Position numbers and translations under genes: made by a program
DNA from: Xestospongia bergquistia
Taxonomy: Eukaryota; Porifera; Demospongiae; Haplosclerida; Petrosiidae
Assembly: GCA_963965975.1 (NCBI GenBank)
Contig: OZ014411.1
Coordinates: 8,495,501 to 8,559,500, forward strand
DNA: 64,000 nt
Direction of reading: 5' to 3'
Notes under the pieces: generated by a model
Databases searched by the model: none
What the model was told of the DNA's origin: nothing
What the model saw: only the letters and a program-made list of their open reading frames with translations
In this document: positions 24,138 through 37,230 of the stretch, piece after piece
Layout of the letters: the number at the start of each line of letters is the position of its first letter
How positions within the stretch are numbered: the first letter of the stretch is position 1

Positions 24138-26134
24138 TTTATTATTAAAATAACACAATTATGATTAATTGACAACAATATATTGTTTATATCATGATAG
24201 TTGATGTATTGTTATTACTTTATTATGAATTTATTTGCAGATTTAATTGTGACATAACTTGATACAGTGCATTAGTAGGTGAGTATTTGTTTCACTAAAC
24301 TGAAGTATCTCAATCATAGTATTTAGTACCTCACACATAATATAATATGCTTGCTACACAACATGGAACAGAAACAATTGAAGAAACATTTATTTAAAAA
24401 TCTGCAACTTTACATCATAGAAAATAGATGCTGCATGTTTTATTTTTGTACACATTACATTAATAAATTCCAAAAATGCTAGTTGTCACATATAATTATG
24501 TACTTTAAATTTATAATATGGAGTATAAAACAAACTGAGTGTTGTAAATGTTTGCTTGTCTTGTGAAAACAGTCAGTAATGAAGAGTGACAGTCAGTAAT
24601 GAAGAGTAACTTCTTTATTATTGTAATTACATTGTGTATTTGTATACTTTAATCACATAAAACATGGCAAAAACTATAACCCTTACTATTTGTTCATGAT
24701 GGTGACTGACTAAGTTTGGACTTATAGTTACATAGCACTATAGCACTTTGACTACCTGCACAGAATGATAAATTAATATTTACATTTAATTAACACTAGA
24801 TACAGAACTTGCAGTAACTATCTTAATATTGCCTACTTGGATAACATATTATGTAAGAAGTTGTTTTCTTAGTATGAAATGCATGTTAATTGGATACTTA
24901 AATAGTTTAAAGTTATAATTTCAAGCTACGGTATATCGTGTTTAATTTTAATATATATATTTTATTTCTGAGAATTGCTTTTGTTTTGAAGGCTTTACAA
25001 TTTACGAAAGCTAACCATAAGGTTATCATACGACCTTATGGTTAGCTTGCAATTTGCACAAGCTAACCATAAGGTGTATCATAGACTAAGACACACCATA
25101 ACATGAAGCCTGGCCTATGGAATCCTTATGCTTTATTTCTGAGAATTGTTGTTACTTCAAAGGTTTTACAATTTGCACAAGCTAACCATAAGGTTGTATC
25201 ATAGACTAAGACACACCATAACCTGAAGCCTAGCCTATCAATTCCTAGAATAGTTTTTTTATGCTTTAGTAGTCACAGCCTACAGGGCTTGTCAGCTTGT
25301 TTAGATTATCAGTAGAGTTGTTGTCACGAACAAAAGTAAACCCCACTGTCATTAGTGTTGTTATGCTAATTATGCAAATTATTCCATGAAAAGGCATCTA
25401 AAAATACTGATAATATAATGTGAAGTATTTGTCCCATATAAAATTGAAGCTTTAACAAATCTCATTTCATAAAAAGTGTTATTGTATTATTATTTTTATT
25501 CATTTCAGTATCAACTATGGTAAATGATAAAATATTTTAAATTCATTAGGTTTGGATAATTATATTGATATCTTACATTTACAACCAGTACTCAATGCTC
25601 AAGTGCCAGAAATGTTCATTTACATCACATGCTCATTTTAGTAGCATATATAATTATAACAGAGCAAGATCAATTATATGAGTATATACAGAGTAAATGA
25701 ACATTTATATAATAATCAGATCAAATCACAATTATGTATTATAAATTTATAATTCTAAAAATAACTTTTTACAGATAATATTTTGTATTGTAACTTTAAA
25801 AAGAGAGTTGGTGGACACAATGGTTATAGACATGGAAAAATCTTAGAAATTGTTTGAGCCATGCTAATTATAAACGTATACAGTCTACATTGTGTACTCT
25901 TTTCATATTAACCAGTTCTTTACATATATGCAAAATATATAAGCATTCTTTTTCCACATGCAAATCACACCTTATATACATGTAGGTATAACCATTCCAT
26001 GACATTTTATTACATGGTAATATTAACTTAATATATAGTACTATAGAATCAAACAGATATAGATCTAAATTAAATCACAAAATATTAAATCAAGAAAGTT
26101 TATTCATCCATTACTATGATGCACGTACTCAATG
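24138..26134. other. Intergenic between the two aerolysin-like genes
   Basis: No gene was recognised. The repeat cluster at 24961-25250 is listed separately. A 21-bp duplication GACAGTCAGTAATGAAGAGT is at about 24567-24608. Confidence 0.5.
24961..25250. repeat. Interspersed repeat cluster with hairpin (GCTAACCATAAGGT)
   Basis: Two diverged direct copies begin TTTATTTCTGAGAATTG (24961 and 25129), each followed by a GCTAACCATAAGGT box. A third partial copy (25051) shares the CATAGACTAAGACACACCAT block with the second. A 16-bp inverted pair (25008-25023 with 25033-25048) makes a hairpin. Confidence 0.75.
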
Positions 26135-26947
26135 CTACATGTCTATAATGTCATCTATAATATCTTTTTTAATCTCAGTTGTCTCTCCAATATACTGCAC
26201 ACCTGCTATTATCATAATGTGTACCCAACCATCATGATCATCAGGCTCAACATAAGGATCATCCTGTAGTTGCTGCAAGGCTTGTTTGGCTGTAATAAAA
26301 ATAGTACTTGCACATAATTCTCCGAAACAAGATCCAACACAGCCAACTCTACGAACACGAACAGAAATAATGTTAGATGACCGTGTTGACATTCTAATTG
26401 TCACCTTGGATTCATAAGTTACTGCATATGTTACTATTCTAACATGTAACTTTGTATGGGGAGGAGCTTTTACTTCACCATCAATGCCATACTCTTGAGA
26501 GAGAGAACGCTCATTTGACTCTCCTACTTCTTGTTCATTAGTTTTTGTTCTAGATGCACTTCCTTTAGCAGAAACGCCTACACCAATATTGAAAAAATTT
26601 GGTTGAAGGCTAAGACCACCTTCGCCACCAAATGTAGTACTTGTCCCCAGTTTTAAATTGTAATTTTTAGACGTTGTTGTGCTGTTTTTCTTTTGCGTTT
26701 TGATTGTAAATTTATCGTCCTCTTGACCTCTGATATTATAAAGTTCTTTGGTGTCAATGTCCACTATACTGCGACCTTTCTCTTTGGGTTCTCCCATTTC
26801 TATTAGCTGATAAATTATGCTATCATAAAATTTTGAAATACTCTCATTTCGTGCTCCAATCAAGTGGTAGCTAGGAAAATAACGCCTCACTGCTGCTTCA
26901 AGCCACGAAGGTTTTTCACTGTAGGCCATTTTTGAATAAAGAGACAA
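26135..26947 (-). CDS. Aerolysin-like candidate pore-forming protein 2 (intronless, 270 aa)
   Basis: This is a paralogue of the gene at 23382 over its full length. Shared landmarks are EKPSWL near the N terminus, GRSIVDIDTKE, a Ser/Thr-rich strand, a glycine-rich FFNIGVGVSA segment, PPHTKLHVRI, a double-strand ending and a C-terminal VQYIGE(A/T)TE. It therefore has the same aerolysin-like beta-pore candidate fold. The frame opens with MSLYSK before MAYSEKPSW; the paralogue starts at the equivalent of the second Met, so translation may begin at 26929. No signal peptide is evident. It faces away from gene B, whose ATG is 217 bp away. The long N-terminal tract of about 60 residues differs most between paralogues. 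Confidence 0.5.
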   Translation of the reverse strand: MSLYSKMAYSEKPSWLEAAVRRYFPSYHLIGARNESISKFYDSIIYQLIEMGEPKEKGRSIVDIDTKELYNIRGQEDDKFTIKTQKKNSTTTSKNYNLKLGTSTTFGGEGGLSLQPNFFNIGVGVSAKGSASRTKTNEQEVGESNERSLSQEYGIDGEVKAPPHTKLHVRIVTYAVTYESKVTIRMSTRSSNIISVRVRRVGCVGSCFGELCASTIFITAKQALQQLQDDPYVEPDDHDGWVHIMIIAGVQYIGETTEIKKDIIDDIIDM

Positions 26948-27164
26948 ATTTTAAATCGAATTGTTTCGAACGCTCTTGTAAGAAAATAGCATATGCTTCT
27001 TATATACTCAGGCGATCACGGAAGTCCACAAGACTACCACGCCAAGTCATGTGCGACAAAAGCTAGGTTCTGACAGGATTTCCGTTATATTAAAAATTAA
27101 CTCTACTTAAAATTAGGAGGGACTGGGAATGTTCACCGACCCTGCCTACTTGTTGACTAGCGAG
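26948..27164. promoter_or_regulatory. Short shared intergenic region between aerolysin-like gene 2 and gene B
   Basis: The two starts are divergent and 217 bp apart, with no other gene between, so the two promoters must be in or overlap this interval. No TATA box was obvious on the gene B side. A bidirectional promoter with co-expression is inference. Confidence 0.5.
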
Positions 27165-30100
27165 ATGGCTCAGCAAACTGTTGATATCAAAACAGGTTAG
27201 CTATATACTAGTTATGATATAGGTATAATATAAATTGTGGTACATACCAAAGACCTGTATACATAAGCAATTTTAGCCCCTCTGGGAATCTAATCCAGAT
27301 GCAGGGTATCATACTACTAGTATTATTACTAACATAATTGATCCGCTCATGTTTTGTTATGTACAGGTAATGATATTCCATATGTAAAGGAAAGCAAAGA
27401 CAATAATGAAGATGAAACTTTGTCTGTAAAAGAGCTCAAATGTGAGCAATTATTCATCAGTAATTTATTAAGCAGGGGAATGAGAGTTAGTTAATCTGCC
27501 ATCTTTAATATATTAAGGACATGACAGTGATTATCTCTCACTGCCCTCAATGTGTATGAAGGTTAATGTACTTAGTTTATGCATGTGTGTGTGTGTGCTT
27601 GATTCATAACCCTAGTTACTTTGAGATGATTACACACAGATAGTCTGTGTGTAATCATCTCAAAGTAACTAGGGTTATGAATCTCATGTTCTTATGCTTT
27701 GAAGTATATGTATGTGTAATACATGTGGATATATTAGTATGTTTGCAGAACTTACCAATATTAAGTTGACACATTTATATATGCCTTACGTTACAGTAAA
27801 ATACTAGAGCTTAGTACAACATACATATTATAATGTACTCCATACAGTATTATACATTGCAACATACATATTGTAATGTACTCCATACAGTACTATACAA
27901 TACCATATAGTGCAGGACTGAAACATATGAGTTTATGCCTTTTGAGTTTCCAACTTTTCACAACTATTAAACACATTACTATGAGACTGATGTTATACCA
28001 CTCACTACTAATCATTATTATTATTAATATTTGATATTATAAACACTATATGAAAACAGTACTAATGTCAGTACTATGGCATAGTATGATACAGATAAGG
28101 TAATGCATATTACTATCATAGTACATGGTAACTATTAACAAAGTAATGAATGTTAACTTAATATTGGCAGATACTCAAATATCACTACTTTTGTTAATGT
28201 TGTGTTTCATTGTATATAGGTGGTGACAACATGCCACTTGTTGACAAAAACAATGGCAATGATGAAGATGACCCTGTTTCTGTAGTAAAAGTAATCAAAA
28301 GTAAGGATTGATATAATTAATTATAAAAAATGGCATTTAATTGTTGATATAAATCTATAGCTAACACACTTAGACACAGCTATCCAAACAAACTCAGGAG
28401 TTTGTTAGTATAAATGATAGCAGTTGTAGTAGTTATAATAATTATTAACCTCAAAATTATCTCATTTTGGATTGTGTACAGGTAGTGATGTTCCACTTGT
28501 AAAAGAAAACCAAGATACTAATGAAGACGATACTATATCTGTAGAAGAGATCAGTAGTAAGAATTGTTATTAATATTTTAAATTTTAAAAATGTGGCATT
28601 AATTTATTGATTTTATGTTGTGTATTATAATAATCAAAACTGGAAAGACCAAGAGATGCTTTGTTAATCACACCTAAACAATCAAATATTAAAGTAGTCA
28701 GCTACTAAAGTAGCACCAATACATCTATATCAAACATATCAATTTAACATAACAATTTAGCATTTTTAAATTGTATATATACAAACAATAGCCAAGAATT
28801 CAGAAAAGTTTCTATCATTTGAAATGAAAGAGTTCTAATAATGTAAGGGTTCAAGATTTTCTGTTTGATATACTCGATCATTGAGTTTAGCACTCATATA
28901 ATTAGTGTACTAATTTTTCTATATATTTATCTATAAAGAGTATATGTATCTATCATATTTACCAAGGGTGGACAAATGATCCTGATTCCATATCTTTTAT
29001 AAAAATCTACATGCAAGCTATATTATTAGTTCTTTATGCTGACAGACTTTGTTCTTCCTTTTCTCTTCCATCTATGCAAGCACAATACAATATTGAATTG
29101 TGTGGAGTTTTCACAATAGTTTTAGACAACAGACAGAAAAACATTTTAATTCTACTCAGGACAGGCTACACAGCTTTACCATAACTCAGAATTATTGTCA
29201 CGTGGTAGTCTCTTACAAATTGTAACCATTCATTCAGCTGTACTGATATTATGAACTATGTAAACACTGTGTTTGCTTATTGATACTTGTATAGCTTCTA
29301 TGAAGTTGTAGTTTGTTCCTATAGTGACAATATAACTTAACCAAGTTATTAGCAATATATCACATATCATTTAATACCACTGACTGTATACTGTGATCAA
29401 CACTTTATAGCAATATGGAATATTATTCTAAACAATAGCCAAAAAGTAATCGAAACAAATTTGCTGAAAACATTTTAAAAATGAAAGTCAATGTAGGAAT
29501 GACTGCCCAAAATGTACAGAAAGAAGACAGGCATAGTACATTATACACACAAATCCACACAGAATACCAACATAAGCAGCCTACTATATGTCTTCTTACC
29601 TTATATTTAGTTATTATGCTACTTATGTAGGGATTTTGTATTGATTTGTGTGTACAGTGTATTATGTCTATCTCTACTCTTTTGACAGTGTCATCTCTAC
29701 TTTCACTCTCATTATTACTGATATATGTGTGTGTAGTGTTATAAACATCATTTAATGATTATTCAGAGTCTACATGTGTTATATAAAACCTCCAACAAGA
29801 GAATTAGTAATTAAAAAATAATTGCTTGAGGGTATATCTTTCTCAAAGTCCTGAGTTGGTAGGTTTATATAATACACATAGATTGATGAACCATGGTATA
29901 TCTGATATAACTTATCATGTGATTCATACTAACTACCCACTATCCTTTGTAATGTAACATGTGAAGTCCAGAAATAGACTTTGCTTCTCAATTTGGCAGG
30001 CTCATAACACTAATGGGTCTGCCAACAATAACAGAACCTATAAAAATTGTCATTAGGTCCAAATAAAACTACCACTATACGATTTATGAAGAAACTATGG

Positions 30101-33100
30101 TATGTTTGCACTGACTGACTTTGTACCTTAAGCAACATAAATAACTTTGTTATTATATGAGATAATGATATGGGACTTTCACTGATGTATATTGTACATG
30201 GTGAAGTGGGTGTTGTGTAAGAAAATTAGTTTCATTACATGTAGGGAGATATTGAAGTAACAAAACTCAATACAATGTCAATGACATACCTTACAACTAC
30301 CTAATATATCCTTAAAATATCATACCTTGGAGCTAGCTATTACTGCATTGATATTGTAGCTGGTCAAGCACTGTTTATCCTTTATGTCTTTTTAATTCTT
30401 TTATATTATCCTATTTAAATTACAATTCATATTGTTATCTTCAATCAATATGGATTAGATTATATATATCTTATTACACATTCCATCATATTACACTTGT
30501 CTTATTAATGAAGTACAAAGTCAGTACAATCACACTGTATCCATTTAGGCTTTATAGGAATGAGCCTTTGTGTTGTGTAGCACATGTACCCCTTATTAAA
30601 ACAGTCAAAACTCCATATAATAAAATAATAATAAACAATTTGATTTATATATACCGAGCATTTAACCTCTATGTTTAATTGCAGGACATTATTATAAGTT
30701 GTTAGAGGAATTGTAGTATCCCTTTAGTTTGACATGTAGTAACAAAATTTGTGTTTGTTAATTGTAGGTGATGAGAATCCATTTATTGATCAAGACCAAG
30801 ACAGTACTGAAAATGAAGTTGTATCACTAGAAGAGATCAATAGTAAGGAATCATTATTAATAATTTATTTCATTGTGAAATGTGGTTGTAAACAGTTGTC
30901 CATATATTTCTGTCAATAGTGACTACGTTATCTGCATAGCTATGTATGAGTAATTTTATTAACAATATTTCCATGTTTTTTGTATGCAGGTGATAATATT
31001 CTAATTGTAAAAGAACACAATGACAGTGATCAAGATGAGCCTGTATCGGTCATAAAAGTCAAATGTAAGGAAGAAATTATTGCATATGTGTAACTAAGTT
31101 AAAGTGTGTCTTAATTTAATAACTTGAACCTGGATGTGTTATAAACATAAAAATACTCAATTCTTTGTGGTTTAAGAATAAAATTAATTCTCTACAATTA
31201 TAATGAAACTTCTCTTTGGAAATTCATAAGAAAAGTGGGCACTTCTATCTTGTAACAGTATCTCATTGTCATGAAATACAGTAGCATTTTTGTACAAAAT
31301 ATCCTTGTCCACTTCTATATACTGTTATCTGCATTGAGACCACTTTTGTGACCTATAATGTTAAAACATACCCATAACTTCTAATGACATTACCACACCC
31401 ATAACAAATGAAGCCATTCAAAATTAACCATTTTTTAATGTGGTTTATTTGTTATGAGATTAAATCTCACTTATGAAGACTAACTATATGGCAAATGTGG
31501 ATCAGATAGTTTATCATTCTTGTTATTGGCAGCAAGGTTTGAGTATTTACATTTATAAAGCATGTGCATTAAATTTAGAACTAGCATATTGGTTTGTTGG
31601 TTGCTCTAAATATGTACCTAGTAATAAGGGTACCTCTTTAATTAGAGTACTCTCAATGTAGTGTAATTAAGGAGCCTCCACTCTACCACTTAACTACACC
31701 TGTAACTCTTTAGAAGCAAGTTAATTGAAATGTTTTTAGTTTTTTTATTATAAGGAATTACTATTATTATTATTAAGATTTATTATTATTTATTTATTAT
31801 TATATTAGTAACATATTGTCTGAAAACCCTACCTTGTTTCTCTACTTTTGGCTTGCTATCTTTATTTATGCTTCATTTTGTTAAAAATTATCATTATAAT
31901 AATATTAATTTCATTTGTTGTTTTGTTATGTATGATAATACAGGTGATGATGATGTTCCACTTGTGAAGGAAAATGATGACAATGAAAATAAGGAAAAGG
32001 ACGTCCAATGTGAAGAAAAAAGGACAAAAGATTTAAAGACTTTGTTTCGAGGATATTGTCTTGTTATCGATAATATCAGCAAACCTAACACAGAAGACAA
32101 AACCAAGAATCCAAGTGAAGCTAAGCCTAATAATGAACAGAGTGCAGAGATGACAGCTTTAAACAAGCAGAATATTGAGCATATATTTGGCAAAATTTTT
32201 GGCTTTCATGTTCAGTATTATACTCAATTGACCGTGAGTGCAATTAAAAAATTGCTTTTCCTTATGAGTCAAATTGATCATTCAAAATTTATGAGCCTAG
32301 TGATTATAATGTTGTGTCGAGGATGTGATGATGCTGTCTACTGTGCAAATTTTGACAAAACGAAGGAAAAGATCGAGTTAAATGAAATAGCTAGCTACTT
32401 TTCTGATGACAGTTGTCCAAGTCTCATGGATAAGCCAGTGATTCTACTTCACGATATTTGGCAACAGCAGGCTTCCACTTTGGAACTTCAAGATATTTGG
32501 CAACAAGCTTCCTCTTGGGGCAGCGCATTGTTTGGTGGTGATGTAAAGAATAACAGCAATGATCTCCCTACCATCTCAAATTTATATCGCGTCGTGTGTC
32601 ATAGTCCTGAAGTTTTCCAAAAAGATGGTGTGAGTTTGTTTATCAAATTGCTGTGTCAGGAGGTGGAGGTAGGACCTGATGTGTCTTTTAATGATGTTCT
32701 CAATCATACCATATCGGTACTAAAATTGGAAGAACGTGTAACAGTGAAAACAATGAAATATTATGGTGATATGGATTATTGTTTCTATCCATTACCACCA
32801 CTCACTCTAAGGTAATTTTAAGTCTTACTTTCTGTAATAGTCAACAACTTATAGTTATGTTTAGACAACACAAAATAAATTGCCTCAGTGCCTCTTTATT
32901 GTACAAGATATTTTTGTTGCCCTTCCCATACTCAGAAGTTAAAAGTAGCTTGTTTTTTCTTCATATGCCATCCACTGTTTCAGCTCATATGCTATGCACA
33001 TGTATATGACCATTTTTGTCTGCTTTTGTATGATACTATCAAAAGCAACAATTAAAATGATACATTAATTCACATTGACGGCCAATTCAGTAATCTATGA

Positions 33101-36100
33101 ATTTTATTTGGCTAACTGTGGGCGTGACTGATGATTACTTAAACATATAAAACTACCTTATTCTTCTGCTAATAGCAATTGACTATTGAATTTATTGTTT
33201 AGTTACATAGCCAAGCTCTTTTTTCATTATTAATATGCTTAACATTACAATAGTGATATTAATTTGCCTGATTACTAATGTTGAGCTTTACTGATAGTGC
33301 TTTAAGGGTTATAAATATCACATTACTTGTTGCAACTCTCTAATCAATGTTTTAGCTTTAGAAGTGCGTTTGTATTGGGTTATTTACAGTGTGTGAAACA
33401 CGGAATGAATTATAATTTGTAACATTATATTATATAATATAATTACAATTGAATGCATGGCACTATATAATTATGTTCTGTATCTGTTGGAGACTATGGC
33501 TCACCAAATATAGGAAAATAGAGCATAATGTTATAACTAAGCAATGTCAAATTATTGAGAAATAAAAAAAAATAACGACATCACATTATTAGAAACAAAC
33601 ATAATATCTACTTTGTAACTGAGTAAACTTGTTATAAGAAACAACTGTAGCATAAAGTTATAAAAAAGAGAATGTAATAACATCACAAACATTACCAGTG
33701 TATGTCATTGAATTGAAAATGTGATGTTTCTGTGTTCAGTTTATTCCTCATAAATGCTCTAAGAACTTCATTGAATTACATTGTATGTGTTTTTGTGTCC
33801 ATTTGACATACCATTAGACTGAAATTACATACCATCAGACGGAAATTGCTGTAACTCCATGTCTACCCTAGAATGTAGTCTACTTGGCATCTGTTGAATG
33901 TATTAAGTAATTTCTAACTAGACAAACTGGTAGCTTCTTTTGTTATTAATTAACAAATGTAACATTGAATAATAAATTATATAAATAGATCACCACGTTT
34001 ATATCATTTAGTATGAGAAAGATCAATATTAATGTGTATGTGTATTTGTACTATGTGTATCTGTATTTGTACTATCTAAAGTTTCTATGGGCACATGTGA
34101 TTGTACTTAAAGGGAAGATAAGTCTATAAAGGTTCGAACCAAGCTAATAGTGATAAAAAGTAATGTGACATGCCCACTTTATGTTATATAACTTCAATTT
34201 CGCTTACAACATCTCTTATAGCTAGACATTATGATTGCTTTTTATAACGTGATGTTGTAATGTTTGCTTAACTATAATTTGACGTATCGTTCAATTCTCA
34301 TAATGTAGCATTATTATGTTTCATTTCTCAATAATGTGACATTAATTTGCTTATTGTATGATGTTATGTTCTTTTTCTTTTTGTTACAATTGGCATGTCA
34401 TCCAAAACTACCTGTAGATTGGGAAGTTTCGTTGTTAAAAAAATTTGAACATTGGATGATGTACGAAAATAAATTACACGAACATTATTACACATTGAAA
34501 TAAATAGGGTTAATAAATTTCATACACACCTCTTATGTTCGAAATTTTTTAACACTTTTACATGAAACTTTTGTAACGTGAAAGTTTCTCGATCTACGGT
34601 ATTAACTTTGTATCATGTTGGTAACAAACTTACCAATTAAATCACTTCATTTCAGGTTTATAAGCATTATACCAATCTTGATAAATAATCTATGAGACTT
34701 TGTAAACATTTCTGAACATTTATAAACCATTAACCTCTTTGGATTACATATTGCATAATATAGAAATCAGATATACACTTCAGTATAGTTTTTATTGACT
34801 TATATTATTTGGTGCTTGGTTTGATAAATTCAGTAGAGACCTTTATCTAGGTATATAACCTATACTTAACTAATGAATAATAATTACATGTCACATTAAT
34901 AATGTGTTATTGAATTGGAAGGCATTTTTCCTTGTAATACAATGCATTAATAGCCAGTATTATTGGAACATTTCAATGTTGGTGAGGGGTGAGGCTGAAA
35001 CTAACATTCATATTAAATATGACAACTATGGTATTTCTCTATTGATTATGTATAGATTTATAAGCATTCATAACCTCACTTTTATTGACACTATAGTATA
35101 GATAATAGAATCATTGTTAATATAATCAGGGTTGGATTCAATTTTGTAGTCTTTCAAAGCATTATTTTATTCAAAGAGCTTTCTTATAGTCTTTTGTATT
35201 TTTTGAATTTGAAAACTCTTAATGAATCATTATCTTTTTATGGGTGTATACACTTAATAATGAAATAAATGAAAGGGTGAAGCTCATAAAGCAGCAGGCT
35301 TAAAAGACGGGCTGAGCCTATCGCTTCTAAAATTGGTGGGGATAGGGCCCCATAGCCCAAATGATTCATACACCTATGTTTGTAAAGTATATACTTAATA
35401 ACATATTTATTTATATAGAGAGGAAGCCTTTCGTCTAAGTGGAGAGCTCCAAATGGCTCTAGATGTGTGGTTACCAATGCGACGAAATGTGATTGAAGAA
35501 CTTGAAGCAAAAAAGGAGAAGATTATAGATGTTTGTAGAAATGTACGCATATCACGTATTGCTGGAGGTGCAGCTGGAGTCACTGGGGGTATAATGACTT
35601 TAGCTGGTTTTGCTTTAATACCTTTTACTTTTGGTAGCTCACTTGCTTTGACAGGTATAGGAACTAGCATTGCTGTCGCTGGTGGAGTCACTACTGTTGG
35701 TGCAACAATTGCAGATCTAGTCATCTCCAAGAAAGAGCTTCGTGAAGCAAATGATCTTTTGACACTAGATCGACAACTTTGTCAAGTTATGAATAGCTTG
35801 AGGGAAAGTATGCAAAAAATAGCCAAAAAAATTGCTGACAAAACTTCAAGGGTTCAGTTTTCTGAAGTTAAAGGATTAGCAGCAGTTGAAGGCTCCATGG
35901 TTGCAGTTCGACTAATGACAGGGATTGCTGTTAAAGGTATTGCTACTGTTGGTTTGTCAGCTGTTATAATACCTCTTGATATATATGAAATTGTGTCTAA
36001 TTATGCAAAACTCAATCAAAATAGTCCAACCGCAGCTTCGGAATGGCTACAAGAACAGATTGATTTTCTTAAATCTCAAGAAGAAGAAATGAAGAAAAGT

Positions 36101-36151
36101 CAAGAAACAGAACATCACATGGAAGAGAAGGCAATGTTTGATTTGTGCTGA
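27165..36151 (+). CDS. Gene B: inactive caspase-fold + ApoL-like protein with a six-cassette acidic N terminus (670 aa)
   Basis: Eight exons join in one frame: 27165-27195, 27367-27441, 28220-28300, 28482-28556, 30768-30842, 30990-31064, 31944-32811, 35419-36151; every junction is GT-AG and the total divides by three. Exons 2-6 are acidic repeats of 25-27 residues; a sixth copy starts exon 7. Residues about 173 onward are a caspase p20/p10 fold with CRG at 262-264 in place of SHG and HDIWQ in place of QACxG, exactly as in gene A, so it is also catalytically dead. HDIWQQ is followed by a duplicate QDIWQQ. The last exon is ApoL-like with the same Gly/Ala-rich hydrophobic hairpin, but about 28 residues shorter than gene A after the hairpin. 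Long introns (28557-30767, 32812-35418) hold repeats only. Likely cytosolic to membrane, immune or cell-death scaffold (inference). Confidence 0.78.
27601..27683. repeat. Perfect 83-bp palindrome in gene B intron 2
   Basis: 40-base arms (27601-27640 and 27644-27683) are exact reverse complements around TAG. Probably a hairpin-forming MITE or a recent snap-back duplication. Confidence 0.92.
28557..30767 (+). other. Large intron of gene B, no further exon seen
   Basis: AT-rich; no additional cassette-like 75-bp segment was found by eye between the donor and acceptor. A decayed copy could have been missed. Confidence 0.4.
32812..35418 (+). other. Large intron of gene B between the caspase-fold and ApoL-like exons
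   Basis: AT-rich, with the MITE-like element at 34410-34601. The equivalent gene A intron (17566-18147) is only 582 bp, so this one has grown about 2 kb. Confidence 0.6.
34410..34601. mobile_element. MITE-like element with TA flanks
   Basis: Outer imperfect inverted repeats read CCTGTAGATTGGGAAGTTTC at the left and the complement of CCGTAGATCGAGAAACTTTC at the right. An inner nearly perfect 19-bp pair lies at 34434-34452 and 34535-34553. TA flanks both ends, as expected for Tc1/mariner-type elements. No coding capacity. Confidence 0.6.
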
Positions 36152-36945
36152 CATTAAAGAAACCAAAAATAACAATTTTAAAAAAACATAATTGTATCCT
36201 TTTTTTTATTTCGGTTCATATACAAAGGTTTTTAAAAATTGTAATTAATCTTATATTCCATGCTATTTGAAAAATTGTCCCATTTCTTTCATATTTTTTT
36301 AAATAAATTTTTTATAGAACCTATTTTATGAAGTATTTGTTAACTATACTACATCGTAGTATTATGCATTAGGTTAGAGATGTTGTTACTGCATTTCACA
36401 TTTTGCATGTTATTGTGAAAGGATGGTCAAGACATCATACAAAATTATATTGTACCCATACAAATTATAAGAAAATAAAGTGAAGGTTAATGGAAAGGAC
36501 ATAAAAAGTCGATTTATAAATGTCCTGAACGTATATATCACATTACTCTTTCAATAGTCAGTTTTCATTTGTAAGTGTACATTACATTATACATAAAGAT
36601 TTTATACATTTCTGCATTATTATTGGAGATTGCTTTAACTTACTAGTAATATATACACATTTCATGATATTATAGCAGCTATCATCCTGTTTTCTAAACA
36701 TTTCTGAACTTACTAAAAATGAATTGTTAAAATTCTAGCTTTAAAAATTGAAATTGAGTCTGTTTCTCATCATTATATATTGTAATACAATCATTAATAG
36801 ATACTATAGGATAATGGTCACCGACATTAACTCCACAACCTAAAGGGAAGGATCACTAAAATTACTGATATTTAAAAGAAGGTAAGAGATGATAAAATAA
36901 TTAAGTTTCAGAGACTGTAGTTACAACAGTTTATCACAAAAATGA

Positions 36946-36990
36946 TTACATGATTTACTCCAGGCACATAGCCTGGAGTAAATCATGTAA
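36946..36990. repeat. Perfect 20-bp inverted repeat, loop ACATA
   Basis: Arms 36946-36965 and 36971-36990 are exact complements. Confidence 0.9.
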
Positions 36991-37049
36991 GATATGTTAA
37001 CTATATTACAAACAGGTAATGAATCCTTAGTATTCAATGTTATGATAGC

Positions 37050-37230
37050 ATCTGTCTTTAATAGCAAACGGGAGAGCAGCGTTACCAGTATCCCAACTAA
37101 GTGCATGGGCAGACCTTTGGCACTTGGAGACTATGACCAGGAAGTTCAAAAGTACACCAAGGCCTTGGTAGTTGCTGTTGCTCAAAGTATTAAACACAAA
37201 TACCATGGTCACTACAAAAGGCTAAAGTAA
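37050..37230 (+). pseudogene. Fragment of a pogo/Tigger-like transposon protein
   Basis: The frame reads VTSIPTKCMGRPLALGDYDQ, then EVQKYTKAL. The G-R-P-L-x-LG-x-x-D-x-x-V-Q-x-Y core resembles the segment just upstream of the DDE domain in invertebrate pogo-like transposon proteins. It then diverges and ends with no catalytic domain. Confidence 0.4.

Larger units (their letters stand above)
27367..31064 (+). repeat. Array of five duplicated cassette exons (75-81 bp, phase 1-1) in gene B
   Basis: Exons at 27367, 28220, 28482, 30768 and 30990 are four of 75 bp and one of 81 bp. All begin after an AG with GT and end in phase 1 before GTAAG or GTGAG donors. Their translations follow D-x-x-P-L-V-K-E-x-x-D-x-x-E-D-x-x-S-V-E-E. 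A sixth copy is fused to the caspase-fold exon at 31944, and gene A has only this fused copy. Because each exon is symmetric, any subset can be skipped without changing frame. Confidence 0.85.
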
